Shown: positions 17,001 to 24,908 of the stretch, piece by piece
Numbering within the stretch: position 1 is the first letter of the stretch
How the letters are laid out: the number at the start of each line of letters is the position of its first letter
From: Bacteroidaceae bacterium
GTDB lineage: Bacteria > Bacteroidota > Bacteroidia > Bacteroidales > Bacteroidaceae
Length of the DNA: 54,847 nucleotides
Assembly (NCBI GenBank): GCA_017509605.1
Contig: JAFWPH010000013.1
Location: forward strand, 1 to 54,847
Reading direction: 5' to 3'
Made by a program: the position numbers and the translations under genes
Notes under the pieces: model-generated
Databases searched by the model: none
What the model was told of the DNA's origin: nothing
The model's input: the letters and a program-made list of their open reading frames with translations, nothing else

Positions 17001-18370
17001 TGCTGCATGGCGTAGGCGTTGCCGTTGTTGGAGGAGCCAGGTGTGGGTGTGCCGGTGTAGCTCCACTCGTCGCCAGCGTCAGTGGTGCGGGCGTAGGCTA
17101 TGCGTTGCTTGGATGCGGGGTATTGTTGTGTGAGCACCAATTTGCCGTCAGAGTCGCTCAGGTAAAGTGTGCCGCCGTCGCAGTCGAGGGTGAATGTGGC
17201 GTTGGTCTGGCAGATGTCAGAGTGGTCGAACCAGATGACCTTGTGGCTCTTGGGCGATACAGCGCCAATGTTCATCGGCATGCGCCATTTGGTCAGGTTT
17301 TCGGGGTCATCGCTCAGGTAACAGCCGTTCAGACCAGCTGATCTCTCGCTGACGTTGTATAGCTCTATCCATCCTCCGTAGTTGGTCGAGGGGTCGAGAT
17401 ACTGGTCAAGGTTCGATGACATCACCTCGTTGACCACCAACTGATCCTTGTTCAGGCTTGGGTTGCTGACCGCCACCTGGACGCTTCCCCTCACGTTGCC
17501 TCCGTCGGTGCTTGTGCCCGTGATGGTGGTGGTTCCGGTAGCCATTGGTATGATGACACCGTTTTGGTCAACGGTTGCCACACGTGTGTTGCTGCTCGTC
17601 CATTTCAAGGTCTTGATGGTGGCGTCGGCAGGCTCTACATCGTATTTGACAGCATAGCGGTCGCCCACATACAGACTGAGTCTCGGTGCCTCGAAGTTGA
17701 TGGCGGTCACACGGGTCACATTGCCGTAGTACTCGAGTTTGAAGTTGTCGAACAGACACCAGTTGTTGTTGGAACGAGTCTCGTTGATCAAACCCATCAC
17801 CAGCGTATTGTCGGTAAGTTCAAATTCCATGGAGTTCATGTAGGCGCCATTGTCGAAGGCCACACGTCCGCTCTCCATGGAGTTGGGGAAGTATTTGGTC
17901 TCGCCCCAGTCGCCCCACCACCAGCCGCCACCGGAAGTGTAGGTCCAGCAACCGTCAACGTATTCCGGCAACTCGTAACTATAGATACTCGCCAGCTTCT
18001 TCTTCGTGCTGTTGGCATACATATAGCCAGTGATGTTCTCCGTGTTGTTGGTATGGGCGTTGTAAGTCTGGTCGTTTTCCCCTGCGCGGAAATAGGCTTG
18101 CACACTCATGCGGTATTTACCCTTTTCCATGTTGTCGAACGACTGCCAGATGTTGAACTTGCCGTTCCAGAATTCCATGCATTCTACACGGACATTCTGT
18201 GACTGGGCATCGCTTTCCCAGGTCCAGCCTGAAGCAGAGTTGCCATCGAAGCCTGGATTCTTGATGTACTCGTTGGTGATGTCGATCCATGCTTTAGTTT
18301 CCTGGGCATGAACAGAAGTCATCAACATGGAAATGCTGAGGAATGCGATTACGGATAATGATTTTTTCAT
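14039..18370 (-). CDS. Secreted multidomain CotH-kinase / lamin-tail protein with T9SS tail (1443 residues)
   Basis: Domains in order: signal peptide (1-22, ending VHA); carbohydrate-binding-like beta domain (about 23-218); Ig-like BIG2 domain (219-300); lamin-tail domain (about 308-450, VVNEVMSSNLDQY...WIELYN); chitobiase-C-like domain (457-527, ATLRFTEDGSTPT); CotH kinase-like domain (about 577-830), with VMFDTDAAF near residue 810 as the likely metal/ATP-site aspartates; a beta-sandwich domain (994-1156); a second lamin-tail domain (about 1196-1330, INEVSAANS); and a por-secretion tail (1374-1443, GLQPGVYIAKA). CotH proteins phosphorylate protein substrates in spore coats; in Bacteroidetes secreted forms the target is unknown. 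The protein is predicted to be surface-attached or released by T9SS. Confidence 0.85.
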   Translation of the reverse strand: MKKSLSVIAFLSISMLMTSVHAQETKAWIDITNEYIKNPGFDGNSASGWTWESDAQSQNVRVECMEFWNGKFNIWQSFDNMEKGKYRMSVQAYFRAGENDQTYNAHTNNTENITGYMYANSTKKKLASIYSYELPEYVDGCWTYTSGGGWWWGDWGETKYFPNSMESGRVAFDNGAYMNSMEFELTDNTLVMGLINETRSNNNWCLFDNFKLEYYGNVTRVTAINFEAPRLSLYVGDRYAVKYDVEPADATIKTLKWTSSNTRVATVDQNGVIIPMATGTTTITGTSTDGGNVRGSVQVAVSNPSLNKDQLVVNEVMSSNLDQYLDPSTNYGGWIELYNVSERSAGLNGCYLSDDPENLTKWRMPMNIGAVSPKSHKVIWFDHSDICQTNATFTLDCDGGTLYLSDSDGKLVLTQQYPASKQRIAYARTTDAGDEWSYTGTPTPGSSNNGNAYAMQQLPAPVVDKDGQIYSGSLQVVVNIPQGATLRFTEDGSTPTMKNGETSTTGTFMVYGNANFKFRLFRDGYLPSDVVTRSYIGDGRSFTLPVVSITANDDDLYGDYTGIMVRGTNGKTGYGQNSPCNWNMDWDRAANIQYLTPDNQMVLNQEVDLSMAGGWSRAWTPHTLKAKAKKKYGINSLDYQFFPIKKNLKTKAVKFRNGGNDTSCRFKDACLSRITLLSGIDIDAQDYQPVMEYINGQYIGLLNLRELNNKDYAYSNYGWDEDEIDQFKFDPDSGYIQNCGDDVVVQRIYELSSNAEDPEIYDSIKTMLDIDEYINYLATELYIASNDWASNSNNIKGFRNRNNGRYRFVMFDTDAAFSLSNAWTSLASATKNRQRFGPLFVNMLDNEEFRKQLIDTYCIVCGSVFEPTRCTKVINEMVDNVSDMMRIEGASPTSSANSMKSSINSRLNTAINNMRSYTKMKLSSVGPMNATLTVNNQNGRILINGIQVPNNYFRGKLFAPMRIKAVAPGGLRFLGWKSGADNRVTSTVFSKETNWKYYDTGSLDGQDWSSTDFTDTSWKAGKAPLGYGNDDSKFATRLDYGGNSSNKNPTLYFRRSFYLSSAPDANDIMELNYTVDDGFIIYVNGKEAGRYNMPSGKVSFSTFATQYNDENPDGTLELDPKLFQKGTNIVAVEVHNNAANSTDSWFDAELTMNKVATPDDDYYSKDEEIELTSNNLSLMACFQTISEDERETDSIMPVRINEVSAANSIYVNEYFKKNDWVELYNTTDEAIDLEGMFLSDNPKKPQKFMITKGETKVNTVIPAHGYLMIWCDKLETQDELHADFKLAAEGGTVSIQASDGSWTDQLTYPAHDGNSTVGRYPDGSNDLYLMTVPTFNKSNVLSSYTKEVDNGKETVGVKDVILATNNGLRIYFNSPGTLLIKSDDTRQADVRIFNAAGQTVMTDKVEFNDRRAQVEVSGLQPGVYIAKATDEEDNTCGVKFIIR

Positions 18371-18432
18371 CTCGTTGGTAGATTTTGTGATGGGTTACCT
18401 AAGCTTTTTACCTTATAAATATAAATTAACTG

Positions 18433-18440
18433 CAAAATTA
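18433..18440 (-). promoter_or_regulatory. -7 promoter element of the CotH-domain gene
   Basis: TAATTTTG on the minus strand fits the Bacteroidetes -7 consensus and gives a leader of about 55-60 bases before the ATG at 18370. Confidence 0.55.
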
Positions 18441-18519
18441 GCACAATTTTCGTTTTCACCTTCGTTTTTTGTGTTTTTTATTGTTAAAATGACACTTTTA
18501 GATTATTTGCTAAGAAATT

Positions 18520-18863
18520 GGAGTTAAAATTGGAGTTAAAGAGGGAGTAAAAAAAGGGAGTTAAAGAGGGAGTTAAGCGCTTTCGCGCAGGACGATACTA
18601 TTTAACTGAAGTTTCTGAAGTTAAAATGGAAGTTAAAATGGGAGTTAATTCGCTGCGCTCATGGGAGTTAAAAAGGACGTTACATTGTTGATGGTATAGC
18701 ATCTGCCATAATGATGTCGAAAGCAAGACTATCGTCCACTTTAACTTCCTATTAATCTCCCTATTTAACTTCCTCTTTTACTTCATTTTACAACTTTCGA
18801 AAGTTTAGTATTTAATTAAGAGTTAAGAATTAAGAGTTAAGAATTAAGAGTTAAGAGTTAAGA
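18520..18863. repeat. Intergenic repeat field: GGGAGTTAA elements and an RTTAAGA heptamer array
   Basis: The 660-base gap between two divergent genes has no ORF that looks like a gene. It holds several GGAGTTAAA-type units, one copy of the dispersed element centred on TTCGCTGCGCTCAT (18640-18680) and a reverse-oriented copy of the ATCGTCCACTTTAAC motif near 18730. A clean seven-unit heptamer array alternates ATTAAGA and GTTAAGA at 18815-18863. Confidence 0.8.
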
Positions 18864-18991
18864 AAAAAACGATTGTGCTGTGCGTAGCGCATAACTCCCA
18901 TGAGCTTATCTTTATCATAGTAATGAGTAAGTAGTTACATGTTTAAGGCGTTTGTTTTTTCGCTTAAAAAACATAAAACTCGTTAATACGC

Positions 18992-19022
18992 TTTGCGTTT
19001 CGCTCGTTTAGTTGTATCTTTG
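18992..19022 (+). promoter_or_regulatory. Consensus Bacteroidetes promoter TTTG-N19-TATCTTTG
   Basis: A -33 TTTG (18992-18995) and a -7 TATCTTTG (19015-19022) are separated by exactly 19 bases, a near-ideal primary-sigma promoter. The first ATG lies only 7 bases after the -7 element, so transcript start and start codon nearly coincide. Confidence 0.8.
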
Positions 19023-19029
19023 CCCCTTG

Positions 19030-19755
19030 ATGAGAAAATGGACCTACATATTGGCTTTTATGGGCTGTTCAGCCCTGCAGGCGCAGGATATGCCTGTCGA
19101 GGTGGGTGCCAACCAGCAACTGCCCGTTGAGGATGTCCGTGTATCGTCCGCCCAGTCCGAAAGTAACTACTTGATAGACAATAGTCTGCCCGAGGACGAC
19201 AACGAAGCGGTCTATCTTGGCGCGCTCAACGACTCCCTGCATCTACCGACGCTCGACATGCTTGGTCACCGGCACTATATCGGGCTCTATCCCTTGATGG
19301 GGTGGGGCCTGTGGGACTGGAACCTGCATGAGGGGCTGAACGTCAGTCTCGGTACCAGCGTTTTCTCGCAGTTCGGTCGTCATGCCTACCATGGCGTGGG
19401 ATTCACTCAGAACGTGGCGGCGATGTACGCCGTGCCTTTGACCTCCAAACTGTCGCTCGCCGTCGGAGGTTATTACGACCACATCAGCTGGGCGCACCGG
19501 GGATTCCACGACGCCGGCATCAACGCCGTTATCGGTTATATGTTCGACCAGCATTGGGAGGCCTACCTCTATGGACAGAAATCGCTGACAAAAAGCAAGA
19601 TGCCTCTACCGATCTACCACATCGGCGATATGGGCGACCGCATCGGCGCGGCGTTGAAGTACAACTTCAATCCCTCGACAAGTGTGGAACTGAATGTGGA
19701 ATACCACAATTATCCGCGCGATCCGTTCAGGCCCTTCTCACACTACTGGCCGTGA
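19030..19755 (+). CDS. Predicted outer-membrane beta-barrel protein, 241 residues
   Basis: The signal peptide is MRKWTYILAFMGCSALQA. Residues 20-80 are polar and probably unstructured. From about residue 88 the sequence has alternating aromatic strands (HYIGLYPLMGWGLWDW, LAVGGYYDHISW, AYLYGQKS) and ends in RPFSHYWP, consistent with a small barrel of unknown family. The ATG at 19030 is chosen because the upstream in-frame TTG lies inside the promoter. The nitroreductase gene follows after 34 bases, so this may be the first gene of the rightward run. Confidence 0.6.
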   Translation: MRKWTYILAFMGCSALQAQDMPVEVGANQQLPVEDVRVSSAQSESNYLIDNSLPEDDNEAVYLGALNDSLHLPTLDMLGHRHYIGLYPLMGWGLWDWNLHEGLNVSLGTSVFSQFGRHAYHGVGFTQNVAAMYAVPLTSKLSLAVGGYYDHISWAHRGFHDAGINAVIGYMFDQHWEAYLYGQKSLTKSKMPLPIYHIGDMGDRIGAALKYNFNPSTSVELNVEYHNYPRDPFRPFSHYWP

Positions 19756-19789
19756 TTAGGCATTAGCTATAATATAAACCATCGATTAT

Positions 19790-20320
19790 ATGGATTTCAA
19801 GGATATCGTAAAGAAAAGAAGGAGTTTTCGCAAATTCACAGAGGATCCGATTGCACCAGAAGAACTGCAAACCATTCTGAGGGCCGCCCTCATGTCGCCG
19901 ACATCGAAAAGCTGCCGCTCATGGGAGTTCATCGTGGTCGATGACAAGGACATGCTCTACAAGATATCGCGCTGCAAGGCAGCAGGTTCCGAGTTTATCG
20001 AGGCTGCTCCTCTCGCCATCGTGGTGCTGGGTAACGCTGAGAACGACGATGTGTGGGTGGAGGACGCCAGCATCGCCGCTGTGAGCATGCAGTACCAGGC
20101 CACAGAACTGGGTTTAGGTTCATGCTGGGCACAGGTGCGCAAGCGCATGATGGCCGACGGCACCCAGTCTGACGACATCCTGCGCATGTTGCTCGGCTAC
20201 AGCAACAGTCTCAGCGCGGTATGTATTGTGGCTTTCGGACATCCGTCCATCGAACGTAAGGAGCAGGATGAGAGCAAGCTCAAATGGGAGAACGTTCACA
20301 TCTATGAGAAGCCCGAATAG
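19790..20320 (+). CDS. Nitroreductase-family FMN oxidoreductase
   Basis: A 176-residue cytoplasmic protein with the family signature near the start (KKRRSFRKF, FMN-phosphate-contacting arginines), PTSKSCRSWEFIVVDD (about residues 36-51), and a glycine-rich LGLGSCWAQVRKR segment near 105-118. Members reduce nitro groups, quinones or flavins with NAD(P)H; the substrate cannot be told. Length fits the short nitroreductase subgroup. It starts a tight group with DUF2520, KdsC-like and Maf genes, an order I recall from other Bacteroidales. Confidence 0.85.
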   Translation: MDFKDIVKKRRSFRKFTEDPIAPEELQTILRAALMSPTSKSCRSWEFIVVDDKDMLYKISRCKAAGSEFIEAAPLAIVVLGNAENDDVWVEDASIAAVSMQYQATELGLGSCWAQVRKRMMADGTQSDDILRMLLGYSNSLSAVCIVAFGHPSIERKEQDESKLKWENVHIYEKPE

Positions 20321-20336
20321 CCTTACCGCCGATTCT

Positions 20337-21131
20337 ATGAACATTGTCTTTGTCGGGGCCGGTAGGGTGGCGACGAGCCTGTCACTGGCCCTTGCCAAGG
20401 CGGGTCACCACATCCTGCAGGTCTATAGCCGTACCGAGACATCGGCGAAGGCCCTGGCCGACCGGCTGGGGGCAGACTACACCACAGACATCGACAAGTT
20501 GGTCGGAGGAGCGGACGTCTATATCATCGCGCTCACCGACACCGCGTTGTCTGGACTCGCATCCTGGATCACACAGGGTAGGGAGGACTGCCTGTTTGTC
20601 CATACCGCCGGCAGCATGAGCATTGACACCTTGACGTGTCGAAGACGGGGGGTGTTCTATCCCATGCAGACATTCTCGCTCGAACGCCTCGTCGATTTCG
20701 AGCATGTGCCTTGTTTTGTGGAGGCGTCCTCCGACAGTGACCAGGAACTGCTGCGTGCGTTGGCTTCCAGCATCTCCGGCAGTGTCTATGCGCTCTCGAG
20801 CTGTGACCGGATGTACCTGCACCTCGCTGCGGTCTTCTGCTGCAACTTCTCCAACCACTGCTATGCCATTGCGGAGCGCTTGCTCCAGGAGCATGGCGTG
20901 CCGTTTGAGGTGATGTTGCCCCTCATCGACGAGACGGCAGCCAAAGCACACACCATGTCGCCTGTTGTCGGTCAGACCGGCCCTGCCGCCAGGAACGACC
21001 ACGATGTGATGCGCCGCCAGGAACTGATGCTCTCAGACAAGCCTGTCTGGCAGCAGATTTACCGCCTCATGAGCCAGGATATCCAGAACTTCTCCGGAAA
21101 CTCTGAACAATCAGGAAACGCTGGAAACTAA
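20337..21131 (+). CDS. DUF2520 / Rossmann-like NAD(P)-binding protein
   Basis: 264 residues. The start [19 protein letters not shown] is a typical Rossmann beta-alpha-beta with GxGxxA-type dinucleotide binding. The C-terminal half ([24 protein letters not shown], and TGPAARND) matches DUF2520, which resembles the helical domain of pyrroline-5-carboxylate reductase and ketopantoate reductase families. The reaction is unknown. ATG at 20337 fits the Rossmann start; a longer reading would run into the nitroreductase gene. The KdsC-like gene follows 14 bases after the stop. Confidence 0.85.
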   Translation: MNIVFVGAGRVATSLSLALAKAGHHILQVYSRTETSAKALADRLGADYTTDIDKLVGGADVYIIALTDTALSGLASWITQGREDCLFVHTAGSMSIDTLTCRRRGVFYPMQTFSLERLVDFEHVPCFVEASSDSDQELLRALASSISGSVYALSSCDRMYLHLAAVFCCNFSNHCYAIAERLLQEHGVPFEVMLPLIDETAAKAHTMSPVVGQTGPAARNDHDVMRRQELMLSDKPVWQQIYRLMSQDIQNFSGNSEQSGNAGN

Positions 21132-21145
21132 TATTGATTCCCATT

Positions 21146-21664
21146 ATGATCAACTACGACTTAACCAAGATAAAGGCAGTGTTCTTCGATGTCGATGGTG
21201 TGCTGAGCCGTCAGACCATCAACCTATCCTCCGACGGTGTGCCGCAGCGCACGGTCAACATCAAGGACGGTTATGCCATGCAGCACGCCGTGAAGTGCGG
21301 GCTGCGCCTCGCCATCATCTCGGGTGCCAGGACCGAGTCCACCCGAGTGCGTTACGAGAATCTTGGACTGACCGACATCATCCTCGGCGCGTCAGTCAAG
21401 ATCCACGCCTACAACCAGTTGTGCGAGAAATACGGACTGAAAGACGAGGAAGTGGTTTTCATGGGCGACGACATACCCGACTATGAGGTGATGTGCCGTT
21501 GCGGTCTGCCTTGTTGTCCGGCTGACGCCGCGGCAGAGATCAAGGCGGTGAGCAAGTATATCTCCAACCGCGCTGGTGGGGACGGTTGCGCTCGTGATGT
21601 GCTGGAGCAGATCCTCAAGGCGCAGAACCTCTGGATGCACAATGCTGAGGCGTTCGGGTGGTGA
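21146..21664 (+). CDS. kdsC: HAD phosphatase, KdsC-like (3-deoxy-D-manno-octulosonate 8-phosphate phosphatase)
   Basis: 172 residues, the usual length of KdsC tetramer subunits. HAD motifs are clear: FFDVDGVLS (motif I, nucleophile and acid/base aspartates), IISGAR (motif II), a lysine in motif III (ASVKIHAYN), and [11 protein letters not shown] (motif IV). No cap insertion is present, as in KdsC/YrbI. It would remove phosphate from KDO-8-phosphate in lipopolysaccharide core synthesis. A related sugar-phosphate phosphatase is possible. The ATG at 21146 is preferred over an in-frame upstream TTG. Confidence 0.8.
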   Translation: MINYDLTKIKAVFFDVDGVLSRQTINLSSDGVPQRTVNIKDGYAMQHAVKCGLRLAIISGARTESTRVRYENLGLTDIILGASVKIHAYNQLCEKYGLKDEEVVFMGDDIPDYEVMCRCGLPCCPADAAAEIKAVSKYISNRAGGDGCARDVLEQILKAQNLWMHNAEAFGW

Positions 21665-21754
21665 AAACCTTTTTGTGCTCGATTTTTATTTTTATTCGTT
21701 ATATCGTTATTTCGTTATAACGGGATATCGAAAATCGTTATTACGAAAATCATT

Positions 21755-22339
21755 ATGCTTGATCATCTGAAAAAATACAGGATCGTCCTCGCCAGCAACT
21801 CGCCTCGTCGGCGCGAGTTGTTGAAAGGACTTGGGCTGGACTTCGAAGTCCGGACTTTGGAAGGTATCGACGAGAGTTATCCTTCCTCGCTGAAAGGAGA
21901 GGAAATCCCCATGTATATCTGTGGACAGAAGGCCAAGGCCTATCTGCCGACCATGGCCGACGACGAACTGATCATCACGGCCGACACCATCGTCTATTGC
22001 GATGGCGAAGTGCTGGGCAAACCCTTCGATGATGCCGATGCGGCAAGGATGCTCCGACAACTCAGTGGCAAGGCGCACCAGGTCATCACTGGCGTGAGCA
22101 TCATCACCAAGCAGATCCACCGTGTGTTTGCCACCACCAGTCTTGTGGAGTTTGACAACCTCTCCGAGGATGACATTGAGTATTATGTCAGCCATTTCCA
22201 TCCTACAGACAAGGCTGGTGCTTACGGCATACAGGAATGGATAGGCTATATCGGTGTGGTCAGGCTTGAAGGCTCGTTCTACAATGTGATGGGCCTGCCC
22301 GTGCAACGGCTGTATAAGGAACTGGCAACAATAGAATGA
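21755..22339 (+). CDS. maf: Maf-family nucleoside triphosphate pyrophosphatase
   Basis: 194 residues with the Maf hallmarks: LASNSPRRRELL near the start, ADTIVYCDGEVLGKP in the middle, and VSIITKQ. Such enzymes hydrolyse dTTP/UTP or modified nucleotides to the monophosphate. It sits in the rightward group after the KdsC-like gene. The 90-base gap before it contains imperfect repeats of CGTTATTTCG type, and its stop overlaps the ATG of the lipoprotein gene. Confidence 0.9.
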   Translation: MLDHLKKYRIVLASNSPRRRELLKGLGLDFEVRTLEGIDESYPSSLKGEEIPMYICGQKAKAYLPTMADDELIITADTIVYCDGEVLGKPFDDADAARMLRQLSGKAHQVITGVSIITKQIHRVFATTSLVEFDNLSEDDIEYYVSHFHPTDKAGAYGIQEWIGYIGVVRLEGSFYNVMGLPVQRLYKELATIE

Positions 22340-22974
22340 TATTGACGATGAGACGTTTACCTTTACTGATGGTTCTGTTTCTGGTGCTGGCCATGACCTA
22401 TTCATGCGACCGTTTCCGACAGCCCAAATTGATAATCTTCGATACCATCTGCACCGACACCATCATCGGTGAGGCCGACCAGGCCATCTACGGCACGATC
22501 GGTGACAAGTCGAGCATGCAGACACTGTTCCTCTACACCTACGACGACACGATGACCTTCAAGCTTGTCAATCCCCAGATTGTGGGTCGTTATACGGTAG
22601 GCGACCGTGTGGCAGTGGTGCCATGCGGTGATGGAATGGCCAATCGTGTGGTTGATATCACCTCGCTGATGCAGGAGTGGGGGACGCGCGACTCTGTGAA
22701 GGTGCCTCATGGATTCGCCATTGAGGCTGACGGGAAGATCCGAGCCATCAACAACACGACAGGCAGGCTCTATCACGGTTGGGCGTTGGTGAATGGCCGT
22801 TTCGTCCTCAGTCACAACAATGGCAAGGCTCGCACCGACACCGTTTCCGACACCATGGATATCCTCAAACTCACTCCCGACTCCCTCGTCATCGGTGATT
22901 CCACCCGCACCCACCGTTACGGTTGCATCGGTGAGAAGCTCTCCACTTCCAAGAAGAAGAAATCCCGTCGGTAG
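22336..22974 (+). CDS. Lipoprotein of unknown function
   Basis: 212 residues with a type II signal peptide; the lipobox AMTYSC places the lipidated cysteine at residue 24 from the first ATG. The mature part is beta-rich, with no recognised domain, and ends in a lysine/arginine-rich tail (SKKKKSRR). The ATG overlaps the Maf stop in an ATGA, which implies translational coupling; a second ATG 12 bases on (MRRLPLL) is also possible. A MITE-like fragment begins 12 bases after the stop. Confidence 0.7.
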   Translation: MILTMRRLPLLMVLFLVLAMTYSCDRFRQPKLIIFDTICTDTIIGEADQAIYGTIGDKSSMQTLFLYTYDDTMTFKLVNPQIVGRYTVGDRVAVVPCGDGMANRVVDITSLMQEWGTRDSVKVPHGFAIEADGKIRAINNTTGRLYHGWALVNGRFVLSHNNGKARTDTVSDTMDILKLTPDSLVIGDSTRTHRYGCIGEKLSTSKKKKSRR

Positions 22975-22985
22975 TTGGTTGTCTT

Positions 22986-23022
22986 GGTCGGCCTTCGGCC
23001 TCAAAATGATAAGAAAATCAGG
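22986..23022 (+). repeat. Partial copy of the MITE-like element
   Basis: It begins GGTCGGCCTTCGGCCTC and continues into AAAATGATAAGAAAAT, matching one end of the elements at 27813-27901 and 29586-29665 when those are read on the minus strand. Like them it sits just past a stop codon. Confidence 0.6.
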
Positions 23023-23085
23023 AGAAAAATGATAAAATTGGTTCCTGGTTCGTATTTGGACAAAATGTCCTTTTAGTCCGTAGAA

Positions 23086-23364
23086 TCAATTAACAACCAA
23101 CATCGCAGCAGCCAGCGCGTCGCGCAACAACCGTAGTTTGGTGGCTGTGAAGTATGTGGTGCGGTAAGGATGGATGCCTTTCACCTCATAGAAGTAGTAG
23201 GGAAGGCCCTTTTTTAGCAGTTGGTTGATGGCAGTCAGGTTCTCGTCGATATGGTGGGGCTCAATCGGAATGTTGTCGCCGTTGATCATGTGTATGACGA
23301 GGTTGTAGTGGCTGTCGTGGCTCACTTGATAAGTCACGTCGGGAAATAAGTCTTTGTCTTTCAT
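23086..23364 (-). CDS. Small hypothetical protein, possibly phage-derived (92 residues)
   Basis: No signal peptide or recognised domain. The sequence mixes an N-terminal beta-rich half (YQVSHDSHYNLVIHMINGD) with a C-terminal helix (LRLLRDALAAAMLV). It lies downstream of the 141-residue gene on the same strand, separated by a heptamer array, and both lie next to the divergent S24 repressor. By position it may be an early gene of a phage remnant. Confidence 0.55.
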   Translation of the reverse strand: MKDKDLFPDVTYQVSHDSHYNLVIHMINGDNIPIEPHHIDENLTAINQLLKKGLPYYFYEVKGIHPYRTTYFTATKLRLLRDALAAAMLVVN

Positions 23365-23392
23365 GATGTTTTTTTAGTCGAGAGTCTATGAA

Positions 23393-23533
23393 TGGTTATT
23401 GGTTATTGGTTATTGGTTATTGAGTTTAGGCTGCGCCTAAGGTCAAGGGTCGAGGGTCAAGAGTCAAGGGTCAAGAGTCGAGGGTCAAGAGTCGAGGGTC
23501 AAGAGTCAAGAGTTGAGGGTCAAGAGTCAAGAG
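23393..23533. repeat. Heptamer arrays GGTTATT (4 units) and GGTCRAG (about 13 units)
   Basis: The gap between the 92- and 141-residue genes holds four GGTTATT units followed, after a GGCTGCGCC mini-hairpin, by about thirteen units of GGTCAAG, GAGTCAA and GGTCGAG type with a strict 7-base period. Confidence 0.85.
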
Positions 23534-23541
23534 CCAATAGT

Positions 23542-23967
23542 CTAAATAAGGTCCAGGGTTGCTTCGATGCCGGCCTTGCAGGCTTCATGCCAGGTGTCGA
23601 AGCCTCTGTCGCAGGTACGTGCCAAGATGGGGTTCTTGAGTATGCGCTCCTCCGCTTTGCGGTGTCCGAGCGACCATAGCCGGTAGATGCACCAGCACCA
23701 TTGTTTGTCTTCCCGATTGAAAAAGAACGCCAAATGATAGCCGTGGTTTGTCCGCAGCCATTCCATCACGTTCCAAGCGCTCGGCATCGGCACTGACGCC
23801 AGATTCAACTCCATAGCCAATAGTTCACGGAAACTGTAATCGTGAATGGCCAGGCAGTTACCGTCGGAGACGATGCCCTGGTAGATCACACAGTCGAAGT
23901 CGGTTTGCTTCAAGCGGTTCACCATTTCGGGAACCACAATCATCTCTGTTGAATTGAAATTTGTCAT
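23542..23967 (-). CDS. Small hypothetical protein divergent from the S24 repressor (141 residues)
   Basis: A soluble protein with many aromatic residues (WNVMEWLRTNHGYHLAFFF, CWCIYRLW) and a C-terminal FDTWHEACKAGIEATLDLI motif. I know this motif from small proteins on Bacteroidales phages and mobile elements, where similar EACxAGIxxALxLI endings are common. No enzymatic motif is seen. It is transcribed away from the repressor gene, with a TAATTTTG element (minus strand, 24071-24078) about 100 bases upstream of its ATG, so it is probably controlled by that repressor. Confidence 0.6.
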   Translation of the reverse strand: MTNFNSTEMIVVPEMVNRLKQTDFDCVIYQGIVSDGNCLAIHDYSFRELLAMELNLASVPMPSAWNVMEWLRTNHGYHLAFFFNREDKQWCWCIYRLWSLGHRKAEERILKNPILARTCDRGFDTWHEACKAGIEATLDLI

Positions 23968-24004
23968 GGTTGATTGGATTTAATGAAAAAATAGTAAAAA
24001 AAAT

Positions 24005-24104
24005 ACTTGTTTTGTTTCGTAGTTATAAAAATAATTCCTAATTTTGCGTATAGATTATTGATTTACGTGGCAAAATTACGCAAATTGAATAATACAAAAC
24101 AAGT
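24005..24104. promoter_or_regulatory. Divergent promoter/operator region between the S24 repressor and small phage-like genes
   Basis: Two TAATTTTG -7 elements face apart: plus strand 24039-24046 and minus strand 24071-24078. Each overlaps one arm of an 8-bp inverted repeat, TTTGCGTA (24043-24050) and TACGCAAA (24077-24084). An outer perfect 11-bp inverted repeat, ACTTGTTTTGT (24005-24015) and ACAAAACAAGT (24094-24104), encloses the region. This layout fits autoregulation by a dimeric repressor that also controls the leftward genes. Confidence 0.6.
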
Positions 24105-24161
24105 TTTTTAACAGAAAAATCACGATTCAATCATTTTTTCAACCATCAAACAGGGGAAGCC

Positions 24162-24827
24162 ATGGAAAAGAAAGAAATACTGCAACAGCTCATCAACTAT
24201 TATACAGAAGGCAATAAAAGCCGATTTGCTGAACTGATAGAAGTGACTCCGCAGACCGTCAGCTCATGGATCAGCCGGAATACATTCGACCTTGACCGTA
24301 TTTACTCAAAATGCGTAGGTTTGTCGGCTCACTGGCTCCTTACAGGGGAGGGCGATATGATGATATCCGACAAGGCCCTGGTGAAGAAACAGACGGATGA
24401 CATGACCAACGCCAATGTCATCAACATCCCCGTGCTCAATCTCGACTCCAGGGGAGGTTTTCTCTCCAACGATGTGGTCGAGCCAGAGTACGTCATCAAC
24501 TACATCCCCTTCTCGCGTTCCACGGCACAGCAGGGCGACGTGGTCATCAATGTCTTTGGCGATTCCATGTCACCGAAGTTTCCCAACGGCAGTCTCATCC
24601 TCATCCGCAAGGTTGAGCTTTGGCGCGAGTTCCTTGAGCTCAACAATCCCTACGTCATCGACATCAAGGACGGCCGGCGACTGCTCAAGGTGGTGCGTCG
24701 AGCCGACGACACCACCCAGTACATGCTCTGCAGCTACAACCCTGCCTATGAGCCGCAGCCCATTCCCAAGACCATCATCCGAGGTGTCTATCGCGTCCTC
24801 ATGACGGTGAGGCAGGAAGGGGTATGA
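24162..24827 (+). CDS. Phage-type CI/LexA-like repressor (HTH + S24 peptidase)
   Basis: 221 residues. The N-terminal 70 residues form an HTH domain (RFAELIEVTPQTVSSWISR). The C-terminal part is a LexA-like S24 domain with the serine in FGDSMSPKF (S135) and the lysine in GRRLLKVV (K176), 41 residues apart as expected for the Ser-Lys dyad. Such repressors cleave themselves when RecA is activated, so SOS induction is likely. An A/G-rich GGGGAAG lies just before the ATG. Putative operators lie in its own promoter region and similar ones at the capsid cassette. No integrase or other phage immunity gene is adjacent. Confidence 0.85.
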   Translation: MEKKEILQQLINYYTEGNKSRFAELIEVTPQTVSSWISRNTFDLDRIYSKCVGLSAHWLLTGEGDMMISDKALVKKQTDDMTNANVINIPVLNLDSRGGFLSNDVVEPEYVINYIPFSRSTAQQGDVVINVFGDSMSPKFPNGSLILIRKVELWREFLELNNPYVIDIKDGRRLLKVVRRADDTTQYMLCSYNPAYEPQPIPKTIIRGVYRVLMTVRQEGV

Positions 24828-24854
24828 AAAAAGACGGGGATTCCCGCCTTTTTT
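24827..24854. terminator. Bidirectional terminator between the repressor and kdgA
   Basis: A6-GACGGG-GATT-CCCGCC-T6: a stem with one mismatch, flanked by A and T runs so that it works in both directions between the two converging genes. It starts within the repressor stop codon. Confidence 0.85.
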
Positions 24855-24908
24855 ATAGAATGTCTTTAAGGACCTTAGGCCCTTAAATCTTTAGGTCCTT
24901 TAAAGGGC

